Assembly (NCBI RefSeq): GCF_009674565.1
Contig: NZ_WKJL01000016.1
Location: 62,001-126,000 of the forward strand
Source of the DNA: Duganella aquatilis
GTDB taxonomy: Bacteria > Pseudomonadota > Gammaproteobacteria > Burkholderiales > Burkholderiaceae_D
DNA: 64,000 bases
Reading direction: 5' to 3'
Position numbers and translations under genes: made by a program
Part shown: piece after piece, positions 18,558 through 25,863 of the stretch
Numbering within the stretch: position 1 is the stretch's first letter
Layout: every line of letters starts with the position of its first letter
The notes under the pieces: model-generated
Database searches by the model: none
The model's input: the letters and a program-made list of their open reading frames with translations, nothing else
What the model was told of the DNA's origin: nothing

Positions 18558-19549
18558 GGCTGCGGCATGGCGTTCGAGATCTGCTGGAGCGAGACGTCGT
18601 AGCGGTACGGGATGTTGAGGTGGCCGTCGTCGAATTCTTCATGGACGTGGCGGATACCTTGCTGCGTGAGCTTTTCGCAGAAGATGCGCGCGCCGAATTG
18701 CAGGTTGAATTCGTCGCGGCGGCCGGCGTCCACGAACAGTAGCTTGAGCGAACGCAGCGCCTCGGCGTAGTGCTCGACCAGATGCACCGGGTCCCATTCC
18801 AGCCAACGCCGCCAGACAGCTTCGATGATTTCGCCGGTGTCCACATCGAACGGCAGGTCGAAGCCGTACGGCGAATCCGGATTGGGCGAGTAGCAGCTGG
18901 CCATGGCGATGGTGTTGAGCAGCGTGCTGTACGCCGCATCGCGCGGGCGGATGGTGCGCAGGTCGCGCAGGAAAGCGGCAAGGCCGCCTTCGCGCCTTTG
19001 CAGCTCGCGCACGCAGGCGATGAAGGCAGGCTTGTAGCACAGCTCAAAATACATATCGCCGCTGTGCGACGCCGCCAGCCCGAACATGTCCGGATGGCGC
19101 ATCGCCAGCATGACGGCGCCATAGCCGCCGGAGCTTTTGCCGACCACCGCGCGATGCGCCCGCTGCGCCTTGGTGCGGTAGCTGCGGTCGATGAACGGCA
19201 CCAGTTCCTGCAGCAGGTGATCTTCATAACGTCCGGTGGCCGTGGAGTTGAGATACTGGCTGCCGCCGTAGCGCGTCAGGCAGTCCGGCATGACCAGTAT
19301 CATCGGCTGCACGGCGCCGCTGGCGATCAAACGGTCCATGCGCTGCGCGATGTTCTCGTCCCATGGCGACTCGTTCATCAGCATGGCGCCGCGACTGTTG
19401 AAGCCGACCAGCACATACACCACCGGATAACGCCGCGCGCCATCTTCCTCATAGCCCGGCGGCAGATACACGCCGATCGTGCGGCGCACCGGATCGCCCA
19501 GCGCATTGCCGGCCAAAACAGCGCTGTCGATGTCGGCGGTGACGAACAT
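18554..19549 (-). CDS. Alpha/beta-hydrolase esterase (esterase D/putative esterase family)
   Basis: Serine hydrolase of 331 residues, probably cytoplasmic because no signal peptide is seen. Family features: VYLPPGYEEDGARRYPVVYVLVG at the oxyanion strand region, nucleophile elbow GKSSGGYGAV (Ser about 145), a likely Asp in LLFVDAGRRDEF, and His in FDDGHLNIPYRY. The substrate is unknown; family members act on S-formylglutathione, siderophores, acyl-sugars or mycolates. Its start immediately follows the stop of the small membrane gene (TAA then ATG), and its stop overlaps the next gene, so the group is translated as a unit. Confidence 0.82.
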   Translation of the reverse strand: MFVTADIDSAVLAGNALGDPVRRTIGVYLPPGYEEDGARRYPVVYVLVGFNSRGAMLMNESPWDENIAQRMDRLIASGAVQPMILVMPDCLTRYGGSQYLNSTATGRYEDHLLQELVPFIDRSYRTKAQRAHRAVVGKSSGGYGAVMLAMRHPDMFGLAASHSGDMYFELCYKPAFIACVRELQRREGGLAAFLRDLRTIRPRDAAYSTLLNTIAMASCYSPNPDSPYGFDLPFDVDTGEIIEAVWRRWLEWDPVHLVEHYAEALRSLKLLFVDAGRRDEFNLQFGARIFCEKLTQQGIRHVHEEFDDGHLNIPYRYDVSLQQISNAMPQP

Positions 19550-19780
19550 TTATTTGGCCACGACCTTGCGCAGGATTTCGTACAGCGCAAGCAGCAGCGC
19601 CACGATGGGGAAGGCGTCCACCACCACCGGCGGAATGGCGCCGATGTGGATCACGCGTTCCAGCAGCGTGTAGACGGTCAGGAAGATGAAGGCCGCAGCC
19701 AGCACCCATTGTTTTTGCACGGTGAAGACGCCGGAGCACGTGACGGTGCCGGCCAGACTGATGAGGGTTGCGATTTTCAT
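19550..19780 (-). CDS. Small hydrophobic membrane protein of unknown function
   Basis: A 76-residue protein with two or three membrane helices (residues 3-20, 25-42 and 55-70) and a basic C-terminus (LRKVVAK). I recognise no family. It sits between the XRE regulator (4-base gap) and the esterase (stop and start codons abut), so it is very probably a real, co-transcribed gene and not a chance frame. It could anchor or chaperone the neighbouring hydrolases. Confidence 0.65.
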   Translation of the reverse strand: MKIATLISLAGTVTCSGVFTVQKQWVLAAAFIFLTVYTLLERVIHIGAIPPVVVDAFPIVALLLALYEILRKVVAK

Positions 19781-19784
19781 GCGT

Positions 19785-20531
19785 TTATTTGGTAGGTGCT
19801 GTACGGCGTAGCGCGGTGAACGCTGCGAATTCCCAGGAGCGGAATCCTACCAGTAATGTAAAACCATCGCGTTCCGTTGACGCCAGCCGGCGGTCGCTCT
19901 GGTGCAGGCGCGCCAGTTCGCCGGCCATCTGCTGGATGCGGCCCACCAGTTCCTGTGCGCTGGGCAGCGACAGCCGCGCCGGCAGGCACAGCAGCGTCTC
20001 GCCGGCGCCGTCGAAACTGCCGCCGAAATAATCGTCCACCACGTGCTCGCGGAAGAACTGCTGCACCGGGCCGTCCGGCAGCCAGCGGAAGGCGTTGGAG
20101 ACGCGCAGGCGGTAGCGGTTCAGCGGCTTCAGTTCAATCAGGCCCAGACGGTCCAGCTCGGCCAGCAGGACGATGCATTCCGGTTCGGTCAGGTCGTAGG
20201 TTTCCAGCACCTGTTCCAGGGTCCAGTGGCCCAGGCAGCAGATGGCCATCAGCAGCAGGTTGGGATTGGCCAGCAGCGACTTTTCCTGCGTCAGCGTGAG
20301 GCGGTCGGCTTGCGGCGTGGCGTCGGCGGCGCCGCGCAGCACGTCTTCCATCGGAATGCTGGCGGCCTTGCAGATCTGCGCCAGCCGCGACAGCGACATG
20401 TCCTGCTGCCCGAACATGCGCTTGACGCTGGATTCGCTCATCGAAATCCGTTCGGCCAGCATTTTGTAGGTGACGCCGGCGGTCCGCATCTGGGTCCGCA
20501 GCACTTGCAACAGCAATTCCGGTGAACTCAT
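19785..20531 (-). CDS. XRE-family helix-turn-helix regulator with long C-terminal domain
   Basis: Transcription factor of 248 residues. Residues about 18-65 form a Cro/C1-type helix-turn-helix (TYKMLAERISMSESSVKRMF). This is followed by a helical region with a second winged-helix look (LEQVLETYDLTEPECIVLLAELDRLGLIEL) and a C-terminal domain of unknown fold. It is the first gene of the leftward operon with the small membrane protein, esterase and aspartic protease-like gene. A perfect palindrome 25 bases upstream of its start codon is a likely autoregulatory operator. Confidence 0.82.
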   Translation of the reverse strand: MSSPELLLQVLRTQMRTAGVTYKMLAERISMSESSVKRMFGQQDMSLSRLAQICKAASIPMEDVLRGAADATPQADRLTLTQEKSLLANPNLLLMAICCLGHWTLEQVLETYDLTEPECIVLLAELDRLGLIELKPLNRYRLRVSNAFRWLPDGPVQQFFREHVVDDYFGGSFDGAGETLLCLPARLSLPSAQELVGRIQQMAGELARLHQSDRRLASTERDGFTLLVGFRSWEFAAFTALRRTAPTK

Positions 20532-20555
20532 ATTTCTGCCTTACAAAAATAACAA

Positions 20556-20574
20556 GGTATCGTAACACGATACC
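20556..20574. promoter_or_regulatory. Perfect palindrome, candidate operator of the XRE regulator
   Basis: GGTATCGT-AAC-ACGATACC is an exact 8-bp inverted repeat with a 3-base spacer, in the divergent region between the XRE gene (start 20531, minus) and the outer-membrane gene at 20700 (plus). Its size and place suit a dimeric HTH repressor controlling one or both sides. Confidence 0.6.
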
Positions 20575-20642
20575 CAGCGGTGTGAAAACCTGCGCTTGGA
20601 ATAATCCAATAGTACATTGCCTTGGCGTGAAGCACACTGCAA

Positions 20643-20672
20643 GATGTCGCCCCTCGCAGAAGGGGCGACATC
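20643..20672 (+). repeat. Strong 12-bp hairpin in the leader of the outer-membrane gene
   Basis: GATGTCGCCCCT and AGGGGCGACATC are perfect inverted repeats separated by CGCAGA, ending 27 bases before ATG 20700. No T-run follows on the plus strand (AGGACTCACC), so it is not a standard terminator. It could stabilise the mRNA, control translation or mark a processing site. Confidence 0.55.
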
Positions 20673-20699
20673 AGGACTCACCTCAAAGTAAGGGAAATC

Positions 20700-21332
20700 A
20701 TGGCTTCTATATTGAAACTCTCATGTGGCTTGCTGCTGCTGGCCGCCTTCAGCGCCGGCGCGCAGGAAAGCTCGCCGTATTACGTCGGCGCCGATGTCGG
20801 CTTCAGCAGCCAATACAAGGACCTGCGCTGCCGGACCGACAACGACTGCGACGCGCATGGCGATTTCAGCGGACGCCTGTACGGCGGCTACACGCTGGGC
20901 AGCAACCAGCTGTTTGGCTTGCGCAATACGAATTCGCTGGAACTCAGCGCCTTTGGCTTTGGCCATGCCCGCAGCGTGATCCAGGCCGCCGATTCTTTTT
21001 ACCTGAACGGTAAAAGCAAGGTCTACGGCGGCTCGCTGAATTATGTGTCGGGACTGGAACTCACGCAGGGCCTGTCGCTGCAGAGCAAGGTCGGCCTGAG
21101 CCTGGCGCGCAGCAGCGTGCAGTACGCCACCATGACCGGCTTCGACAACTACGGCGCCAGCGGCAGCGTGCGGCATAACCGCATCGGCGTGAATTATGGC
21201 CTGGGCCTGTCGTATGCGCTGGATAAGAACTGGTCGCTGCATGGCGACTGGCTGCACGTGCCGGTCAAGCTGGGCGCCGGCGACAAGACCAGCGTCAACA
21301 TGTATTCCGTGGGCGTGGGCTACGGCTTCTAA
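20700..21332 (+). CDS. Small outer-membrane beta-barrel protein (OmpA-barrel-like)
   Basis: A 210-residue protein with a signal peptide (LLLLAAFSAGAQ). The mature part has alternating amphipathic strands (YYVGADVGFSSQY, FSGRLYGGYTLG, SVNMYSVGVGYGF) and ends in a C-terminal Phe, as expected for an 8-stranded barrel inserted by BAM. Two Cys close together (LRCRTDNDCD) may form a disulfide in the first loop. Its start follows AAGTAAGGG. It is the first of two related barrel genes and diverges from the XRE operon. Confidence 0.8.
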   Translation: MASILKLSCGLLLLAAFSAGAQESSPYYVGADVGFSSQYKDLRCRTDNDCDAHGDFSGRLYGGYTLGSNQLFGLRNTNSLELSAFGFGHARSVIQAADSFYLNGKSKVYGGSLNYVSGLELTQGLSLQSKVGLSLARSSVQYATMTGFDNYGASGSVRHNRIGVNYGLGLSYALDKNWSLHGDWLHVPVKLGAGDKTSVNMYSVGVGYGF

Positions 21333-21348
21333 CTTCGTGGAGGATGGG

Positions 21349-21909
21349 ATGAAAACACTTGTTGCGGGACTGATCGCGTTGGGCGTCATGGGCTGCGCCA
21401 GCGCCGCCGATGATCAACCATGGTATGTCGGCGCCGATGCCGGCCTGGGCGGCAATTACCGGCAGGACGGCGGCAACGGCCGCGTCTACGTCGGCTATCA
21501 GCTGGGCAGCGCGCAGCTGTTCGGCATGGAACTCGTCAACGCGGCCGAGGCGCAGCTCTACAAGCTGCACTTCCGTGCCGACGTGAGCTGGGGCGGCTAC
21601 GTCACCCGCCGGGAAGTGCGGGTGGACGGCAGCGCGCTTGCCTGGGCGCCGACGCTGAAGGTGAACGACCGGGTCGCGGTTGCGGGACGGTTGGGCGTGG
21701 CCTACAACCATGCCAACGTGCGCGAGCCGGGCAGCGAATATGCCAGCACGTATACCAAGGTGGCGCCGCTGGCCAGCCTCGGCGCGTCCTATGCGTTGAG
21801 CAACAACGTCAGGCTGCGGGCGGATGTCGGATACACGCAGGTCAAGATCGGCGACAGGGAAAACGTCGATCACGCCATGCTGTCGACCGGCGTGTCGGTC
21901 GGCTTCTGA
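21349..21909 (+). CDS. Small outer-membrane beta-barrel protein, paralogue of the preceding gene
   Basis: A 186-residue protein. I start it at ATG 21349, five bases after a strong GGAGG (21339-21343); the frame is open farther upstream but inside the previous gene. The signal peptide ends at CASA. The mature protein opens DDQPWYVGADAGLGGNY, closely matching the upstream barrel's SSPYYVGADVGFSSQY, and it also ends in GVSVGF. The two genes look like a tandem duplication that has diverged. The function is unknown; such barrels may be adhesins, porin-like or stress-related. Confidence 0.8.
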   Translation: MKTLVAGLIALGVMGCASAADDQPWYVGADAGLGGNYRQDGGNGRVYVGYQLGSAQLFGMELVNAAEAQLYKLHFRADVSWGGYVTRREVRVDGSALAWAPTLKVNDRVAVAGRLGVAYNHANVREPGSEYASTYTKVAPLASLGASYALSNNVRLRADVGYTQVKIGDRENVDHAMLSTGVSVGF

Positions 21910-21921
21910 GGATAACCCGAG

Positions 21922-21947
21922 AGCGGGCGCCACCACCGGCGCCCGCT
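21922..21947. terminator. GC-rich hairpin between convergent genes
   Basis: AGCGGGCGCC and GGCGCCCGCT pair perfectly over 10 bp around ACCACC, in the 48-base gap between the barrel gene stop (21909) and the hslU stop (21958). Neither side has a good T-run, so it may be a weak bidirectional terminator or a 3'-end stabiliser. Confidence 0.45.
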
Positions 21948-21957
21948 GACGGTTTAA

Positions 21958-23292
21958 TTAAAGCACGTAGCGCGACAGGTCTTCGTTGACCGCCAGCGCA
22001 TCCAGGCGCGCGTTCACATAGGCGGCATCGACCACGATGGTTTTGCCGCTGTCTTCGCTGGCCGTGAAGGACAGTTCTTCCAGCAGTTTTTCCATCACCG
22101 TGTACAGCCGGCGGGCGCCGATATTTTCGGTGCGCTCGTTGACCGAGTAGGCGATTTCCGCCAGGCGGGTAATGCCTTCCTGCGCGAATTCCAGCTTGAC
22201 GTCTTCGGTCGCCAGCAGGGCTTCGTACTGCTTGGTCAGGCAGGCGTCGGTCGCGGTCAGGATGCGTTCGAAGTCGGCGATCGACAGCGATTCCAGTTCC
22301 ACACGGATCGGGAAGCGGCCCTGCAACTCGGGAATCAGGTCCGACGGCTTGGCCAGGTGGAACGCGCCCGAAGCGATGAACAGGATGTGGTCGGTCTTGA
22401 TCATGCCGTACTTGGTGTTGACGGTCGTGCCCTCCACCAGCGGCAGCAGGTCGCGCTGGACGCCGGCGCGCGAGACATCGGCGCCGCCCACTTCCGAGCG
22501 CGACGCGATCTTATCGATCTCGTCCAGGAACACGATGCCGTTCTGCTCGACGTTCTGGATGGCCTTCTGCTTCATCTCGTCTTCGTTGATGAGCTTGGCG
22601 GCTTCCTCGTCGATCAGGAACTTCATCGCTTCGGCGATCTTGACCTTGCGCGCCTTCTTGCGCTGCGCGCCGATGCCGGAGAACATCGACTTGATCTGCT
22701 CGGTCATTTCCTCCATGCCCGGCGGCGCCATGATTTCCATCTGCGGACCGTTCTCGGCCAGCTCGATTTCGATTTCCTTGTCGTTCAACTCGCCTTCGCG
22801 CAGACGCTTGCGGAAGGTCTGGCGCGTGCTGTCGTCCTTCGGCGCTTCGGCGCCCGACGGCGTGAAGCCGAAGTCGCGCGCCGGCGGCAGCAGGATGTCG
22901 AGCACGCGGTCTTCGGCGGCGTCTTCGGCGCGGGTGCGCACCTTGGCCATCTCGGACTGGCGGGTCTGCTTGACGCCGATGTCGATCAGGTCGCGGATGA
23001 TGGTGTCGACGTCGCGGCCGACATAGCCCACCTCGGTGAACTTGGTGGCCTCGATCTTGATGAAGGGGGCGTCGGCCAGCTTGGCCAGGCGGCGCGCGAT
23101 CTCGGTCTTGCCGACGCCGGTCGGGCCGATCATCAGGATGTTTTTCGGCGTGATTTCATGGCGCAGCGGTTCTTCCACCTGCTGACGGCGCCAGCGGTTG
23201 CGCAGCGCGATGGCGACCGCCTTCTTGGCCTTGCCCTGGCCAACCACGTGTTTGTCGAGTTCGCCGACGATTTCCTGTGGAGTCATGTTCAT
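21958..23292 (-). CDS. hslU: ATP-dependent protease ATPase subunit HslU
   Basis: AAA+ unfoldase of the HslUV (ClpYQ) protease, cytosolic. The 444-residue reading from [12 protein letters not shown] matches family length; an upstream in-frame start would lie within hslV. Walker A is GPTGVGKT (56-63), Walker [11 protein letters not shown], the pore loop GYVGRD, and the C-terminus LSRYVL inserts into HslV. The I-domain (about 110-240) is present. The ATG overlaps the hslV stop, so the two subunits are translationally coupled and heat-inducible from the promoter at 23873-23900. Confidence 0.97.
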   Translation of the reverse strand: MNMTPQEIVGELDKHVVGQGKAKKAVAIALRNRWRRQQVEEPLRHEITPKNILMIGPTGVGKTEIARRLAKLADAPFIKIEATKFTEVGYVGRDVDTIIRDLIDIGVKQTRQSEMAKVRTRAEDAAEDRVLDILLPPARDFGFTPSGAEAPKDDSTRQTFRKRLREGELNDKEIEIELAENGPQMEIMAPPGMEEMTEQIKSMFSGIGAQRKKARKVKIAEAMKFLIDEEAAKLINEDEMKQKAIQNVEQNGIVFLDEIDKIASRSEVGGADVSRAGVQRDLLPLVEGTTVNTKYGMIKTDHILFIASGAFHLAKPSDLIPELQGRFPIRVELESLSIADFERILTATDACLTKQYEALLATEDVKLEFAQEGITRLAEIAYSVNERTENIGARRLYTVMEKLLEELSFTASEDSGKTIVVDAAYVNARLDALAVNEDLSRYVL

Positions 23293-23831
23293 GCTGGATC
23301 CAGTGTTTCGATGATGTGGTTCAGATTGGTGTAGATGCACAGCTCACCGGCGATCGTCAGTGATTTTTTGACGACTTCCGCCGGCGACAGTTCCGTGTTC
23401 TCGACCAGCGCCTTGGCGGCCGACTGGGCGTAGGTGCCGCCGGAGCCGATGGCGCCAACGCCGTCTTCCGGTTCCAGCACGTCGCCGTTGCCGGTGATGA
23501 CCAGCGTCGATTCGCTGTCGGCCACCAGCAGCATGGCTTCCAGGCGGCGCAGCACGCGGTCGGTGCGCCAGTCCTTGGCCAGTTCGACCGAGGCGCGCAG
23601 CAGATTGCCCTGGTGTTTTTCCAGCTTGCCTTCAAAGCGGTCAAGCAGGGTGAAGGCGTCGGCGGTGCCGCCGGCGAAGCCGACCAGGACTTTGCCCTGG
23701 TAGACCTTGCGCACTTTGCGGGCCGTGCCCTTCATGACGATATTGCCCAGCGTAACCTGGCCGTCGCCGCCCAGCGCGACTTCCTTGCCGCGGCGCACGC
23801 ACAGGATGGTGGTGCCGTGAAATTGTTCCAT
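23289..23831 (-). CDS. hslV: ATP-dependent protease peptidase subunit HslV
   Basis: Proteasome-like threonine protease, 180 residues, forming the double hexamer that HslU feeds. The short propeptide MEQFHG precedes Thr7, the predicted N-terminal nucleophile of the mature enzyme (TTILCVRRG). Conserved [26 protein letters not shown] and GSGGTYAQ are all present. It is the first gene of the hslVU pair. Confidence 0.97.
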   Translation of the reverse strand: MEQFHGTTILCVRRGKEVALGGDGQVTLGNIVMKGTARKVRKVYQGKVLVGFAGGTADAFTLLDRFEGKLEKHQGNLLRASVELAKDWRTDRVLRRLEAMLLVADSESTLVITGNGDVLEPEDGVGAIGSGGTYAQSAAKALVENTELSPAEVVKKSLTIAGELCIYTNLNHIIETLDPA

Positions 23832-23872
23832 AGTTACCTCAAAGTAATGATGCAGACTGCGTCAAGACTGAA

Positions 23873-23900
23873 AAGTGGGGCTGGAAAACGAAATTGCAAG
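23873..23900 (-). promoter_or_regulatory. Sigma-32 (heat-shock) promoter of hslVU
   Basis: Read on the minus strand, CTTGCAA (23900-23894) is followed after exactly 13 bases by CCCCACTT (23880-23873), close to the RpoH consensus CTTGAA-N13-CCCCATNT. It fills the 69-base gap upstream of hslV and would start transcription about 35 bases before the hslV ATG. hslVU belongs to the RpoH regulon in other proteobacteria. Confidence 0.75.
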
Positions 23901-25208
23901 TTAGTACTTGTGGGGATAAATTCTTGCCAAAGAAGCATAACCCAGCAGGCGCAGCAGCGCGGTGACCAGGTGGTTGACGTCGCGGAAGGCGATCTTGCGG
24001 CCCGGCTCGGCGTCGGCCAGCGCCTGCAGCACGCCGTGCAGCTGGATCGCGCTCGGGTAGTCGATGCGCGTCAGGCGCGAGCAGTCGAACACCAGCGCCG
24101 GATACGCTTCAGCATACTGCCGGATGCCCGGCAGTAAAGGGCCAAGTTGATGTTCTATGATCGGCGGCAACATAAAGCGGTCGGGCGAGGCCGACACGTG
24201 TTGCGCCGGCGCCATCGCCACCTTGTGCGGCGGCGCGAACGAGGGCGGCGACACCTCGAAGGTCACGCAGTAGTCCATGGCCGCGTGTTCGAATTCCTTT
24301 TCGCGGTTTTGCAGCTGCAGCAGTTCCAGCAGCAGCAGCCACGGCGCTTCGCCATCGTCGCGGCGGCCGACCGCGATGCCGTCGCGCAGCCGCGCCGCCA
24401 GCGCCGGCGCGCCGACCAGGATCAGTTCGCGCTGGCCGGCCTGCAACTGGCGCAGCGTGGCCAGCAGCAGCGTGCAGCCTTCGGCGTCCACCGCCGTCAC
24501 GCGGCTGAATTCGAGGCGCAGCACCGGGCTGGCGTCGGCCTGCTGGCGCAGGCGCTCCAGCTGCGGGGCGATGTGCCCGTCCAGCACGCCGGACAGCGCG
24601 GCGGTGGGCGTCAGGCCGGCCCAGTCCGGCGAGGCGGCCGCCAGCTGGGCCGGCGCCTGCCACGGTGGTGGCGAGGTTTCAAAGGTGCTGGCGTAGTCGA
24701 TCGACAGGTTGTCGAAGGCGTCGTGCTGGCCGCTGGCCTGGTACAGGTCGAACAGCATCCACCAGGCGCTGCGGTCGCTGTTGTGGCCGCTGGTGGCGGC
24801 CACCGCCTCGGTCAGCATCTGCTGCGCCACGGCGGCCTGGCCGTTGGCGTACAGGATGGCGATTTCCTCGACCACCGGCGCGCAGTCGTCGGCGGCGGCC
24901 AGCGGCAGTTCTTCGCTCAGCAGCAGGGTGGTGGGGAAGTCGTCCGGCACGTCGTTGTCGCCAGCGCTGGCGGCGCGGGCTGGGCGCTGGCTGCCCCAGG
25001 CCGGTTCCGGCAGATTGAAAATGTCGGCTTCCATCGCCGATTCGATGGCATCGATCTTCATGGCGGTGGCGCGGGCGATCTCGCGCTGGCGCGCTTGCTG
25101 GTGTTGGCGCTCCAGTTCGCTATTTGCGGCCAGCCGTGCCTGCTCGTCGTCGGTCAGCGGCGGCAGCGTGTCGGCTTTTTTGAAGAGAGAGAACAATCCC
25201 ATCGCCAT
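23901..25208 (-). CDS. STAS-like domain protein with duplicated modules
   Basis: A 435-residue cytoplasmic protein I can only partly place. It opens with MGLFSLFKK and a coiled region. There follow two half-repeats, each with a helical TPR-like part ending in YxxTFExSPPxW or YCVTFEVSPPSF (about residues 160-185 and 315-330), then a STAS-like beta-alpha module (VLRLEFSRVTAVDAEGCTLLLATLRQL; ALVFDCSRLTRIDYPSAIQLHGVLQAL). Such modules often serve as anti-sigma antagonists or as parts of phospho-relay or lipid transport systems; the role here is unknown. It ends next to the hslV promoter. Confidence 0.7.
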   Translation of the reverse strand: MAMGLFSLFKKADTLPPLTDDEQARLAANSELERQHQQARQREIARATAMKIDAIESAMEADIFNLPEPAWGSQRPARAASAGDNDVPDDFPTTLLLSEELPLAAADDCAPVVEEIAILYANGQAAVAQQMLTEAVAATSGHNSDRSAWWMLFDLYQASGQHDAFDNLSIDYASTFETSPPPWQAPAQLAAASPDWAGLTPTAALSGVLDGHIAPQLERLRQQADASPVLRLEFSRVTAVDAEGCTLLLATLRQLQAGQRELILVGAPALAARLRDGIAVGRRDDGEAPWLLLLELLQLQNREKEFEHAAMDYCVTFEVSPPSFAPPHKVAMAPAQHVSASPDRFMLPPIIEHQLGPLLPGIRQYAEAYPALVFDCSRLTRIDYPSAIQLHGVLQALADAEPGRKIAFRDVNHLVTALLRLLGYASLARIYPHKY

Positions 25209-25271
25209 AGTGTAGCCGGAAGCGCCGCGTTTGCCGCAGCATGTATCAAACGGGAAATGAAAATTTACGTA

Positions 25272-25305
25272 AAAAAAGCACGCGGTGTCAGGCGCGTGCT
25301 TTTTT
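25272..25305 (-). terminator. Bidirectional intrinsic terminator after dksA
   Basis: A perfect 13-bp inverted repeat, AAAAAAGCACGCG (25272-25284) and CGCGTGCTTTTTT (25293-25305), has an 8-base loop. It lies 18 bases past the dksA stop and has an A-tract and T-tract suited to either strand. It separates dksA from the STAS-like gene. Confidence 0.9.
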
Positions 25306-25322
25306 GTCGGGCGTGGACGGGA

Positions 25323-25769
25323 TTAATCGCCGTACAGCTTCTGCTTCAGTTCGCGGCGTTGCTGGGCTTCCAGCGACAGCGTCGCGGTCGGACGGGCGAT
25401 CAGGCGTGGAATGCCGATCGGTTCGCCGGTTTCTTCGCACCAGCCATAGTCGTTGGCGTCGATCGCCGCGATCGATTGCTGGACTTTTTTCAGCAGCTTG
25501 CGCTCGCGGTCGCGGGTGCGCAGTTCCAGCGCGTGTTCTTCTTCGATGGTGGCGCGGTCGGCCGGGTCCGGCACCAGCACGGTTTCGCGCAGGTGTTCGG
25601 TGGTTTCGCCGGCGTTTTTCAGCAGCTCTTTTTCCAGCTGTTGCAGCTTGGCCTTGAAGAAAGCCATTTGCGCTGGGTTCATATAGTCCTTGTCATCCAT
25701 CTTCAGAATTTCTTCTTCGGTCAGGATGCGCTCGGCGGCGGCGGGGGTCGATTTATTAGTTTTGGTCAT
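25323..25769 (-). CDS. dksA: RNA polymerase-binding regulator DksA, zinc-finger-less form
   Basis: Binds the RNA polymerase secondary channel and, with ppGpp, mediates the stringent response. I start at ATG 25769 (MTKTNKSTPAAAERILTEEE), preceded by GAAGGTAAG, giving 148 residues; the frame is open 13 codons farther. The coiled-coil tip carries DPADRATIEEE, with the functional Asp/Asp-Ala pattern. The normal four-Cys zinc finger is degenerate: only one Cys remains, in GWCEETGEPIGIPRL, and the second CxxC is replaced by SLEAQ. It should therefore fold without zinc, like Pseudomonas DksA2. It is downstream of a COG0523 GTPase and followed by a strong terminator. Confidence 0.93.
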   Translation of the reverse strand: MTKTNKSTPAAAERILTEEEILKMDDKDYMNPAQMAFFKAKLQQLEKELLKNAGETTEHLRETVLVPDPADRATIEEEHALELRTRDRERKLLKKVQQSIAAIDANDYGWCEETGEPIGIPRLIARPTATLSLEAQQRRELKQKLYGD

Positions 25770-25817
25770 AACTTCGCTTACCTTCGATACGACAGAGTTT
25801 TCAATCAAATTAATCAG

Positions 25818-25858
25818 CCCGAATTTTGTGGCTATTTAACCATCCCCACAAAACCGGG
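25818..25858 (-). repeat. Intercistronic hairpin between the COG0523 gene and dksA
   Basis: TTTTGTGG (25824-25831) and CCACAAAA (25846-25853) are perfect 8-bp inverted repeats, with outer CCCG/CGGG arms adding a second stem section. On the minus strand the structure follows the GTPase stop and precedes dksA by about 50 bases, without a T-run. It could be a partial terminator, a processing site or an operator. Confidence 0.5.
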
Positions 25859-25863
25859 ATAGT

